Assembly: GCA_947442095.1 (NCBI GenBank)
Contig: CANEVG010000236.1
Coordinates: 1-5,945 of the forward strand
Direction of reading: 5' to 3'
Source of the DNA: Sphingomonadaceae bacterium
GTDB taxonomy: Bacteria > Pseudomonadota > Alphaproteobacteria > Sphingomonadales > Sphingomonadaceae
DNA length: 5,945 nt
The notes under the pieces were generated by a model, which did no database searches, was not told the DNA's origin, and saw only the letters and a list, made by a program, of their open reading frames with translations. Positions 5,547 to 5,945 of the stretch are shown in pieces. A program made the position numbers and the translations under genes. Numbering within the stretch: position 1 is the stretch's first letter; each line of letters opens with the position of its first letter.

Positions 5547-5945
5547 CTAATTCGCCGCCCTCGTCAGCACCACTGCAGCAAACCGTCGGTCGGCGAGGTC
5601 CTCGGGGGTGATCCAGAACTGGTAAACGCCTTCGCCGAAGCGGCGGCCGATGCCTTCGTTGGAGGACAATTCGAGCAGCAGCAGATGCGTGGTCGCGATC
5701 TCCTGCTCCCCGCCCTGCACATCGCTGAAGGGGGCGAGCATGCGGTCTGGCGTGGGGGCGTGGATGTGGCCGCCTTTGCTGCGCTGGGCCAGCACGTGGC
5801 GATAGGCGACGCGGGCGGTGATCTCGGGCGGGAAGTTTGCGGCTTCCGGCGGCGCGGCGTGGAGCGTGGTTTCGATGGCGGCTTCGACCGCTTTGGGCGC
5901 GACCAGTTGCGAGAGCGGCTTGTTTCCGGCGAACCAGTCCCAGAA
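5547..5945 (-). CDS. DUF1963 (YwqG-like) protein, C-terminal part, 5' end cut by window edge
   Basis: The minus-strand frame is open from the right edge through 132 residues (FWDWFAGNKPLSQLVAPK first) to TAG at 5549-5547. Its end has features I associate with DUF1963 proteins: DRMLAPFSDVQGGEQ resembling their 'LLG-PDPVQGD' segment, HLLLLELSSN resembling 'LLLQLDSD', and GEGVYQFWITPEDLADRRF resembling 'GDAGRLYFWIRPEDL--R-F'. The function of DUF1963 is not established. There is no membrane segment in the visible part, so it is probably cytosolic. Codon use is GC-rich like the thiolase, suggesting native core DNA resumes here after the gene-poor stretch. The start and N-terminal half lie outside the window. 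The coding call is strong; the family call rests on C-terminal motifs only. Confidence 0.72.
   Translation of the reverse strand, partial: FWDWFAGNKPLSQLVAPKAVEAAIETTLHAAPPEAANFPPEITARVAYRHVLAQRSKGGHIHAPTPDRMLAPFSDVQGGEQEIATTHLLLLELSSNEGIGRRFGEGVYQFWITPEDLADRRFAAVVLTRAAN

Noticed and set aside
5269..5550. Plus-strand TTG-initiated frame of 93 codons with CPLCP
   Set aside because: It has a rare start codon, no ribosome-binding site and no recognisable family, and its end overlaps the stop of the convergent DUF1963 gene; probably chance.

Overview
The window looks like chromosomal DNA from a GC-rich alphaproteobacterium, most likely a sphingomonad (Novosphingobium, Sphingobium, Sphingopyxis or a relative). 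This rests on the GC-rich coding bias of the long genes, the sequence style of the thiolase and amidohydrolase, and a dispersed-type palindrome containing GTGTCGAGCGAAGTCG. I associate that palindrome with sphingomonad genomes from memory. No ribosomal or other phylogenetic marker gene is present, so the assignment is an inference.

Layout. Positions 1-1238 (minus) hold an acetyl-CoA acetyltransferase (thiolase) that runs off the left edge and lacks only its last few codons. A 126-bp divergent intergenic region with a plausible promoter and an AACCGGTT palindrome separates it from an M20-family metal-dependent amidohydrolase (1365-2564, plus). A 27-bp-stem palindromic repeat (2604-2674) then precedes a Y_phosphatase3 / MptpB-like tyrosine phosphatase (2763-3548, plus).

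From about 3549 to 5546 the character changes. Coding density drops, AT-rich stretches appear, and the recognisable pieces look like remnants or acquisitions. On the minus strand is the body of a PIN-domain (VapC-like) toxin gene, 3965 to about 4390, whose 5' end is replaced at about 4388-4393 by the 3' end of an IS1380-type transposase gene lying on the plus strand (about 4388-4534). Next is a small predicted lipoprotein of unknown function (4842-5216, plus), whose promoter geometry suggests a leaderless transcript. The window closes with the C-terminal 132 residues of a DUF1963 (YwqG-like) protein (5547-5945, minus), cut by the right edge.

How the genes relate. The thiolase and the amidohydrolase share a divergent control region and may be co-regulated, but nothing ties them to one pathway. 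The phosphatase is probably a separate unit or weakly coupled to the amidohydrolase across the hairpin. I see no coherent new multi-gene system. The most informative spot is the PIN/transposase junction, where two gene fragments in opposite orientation are fused and produce a long but chimeric minus-strand reading frame.
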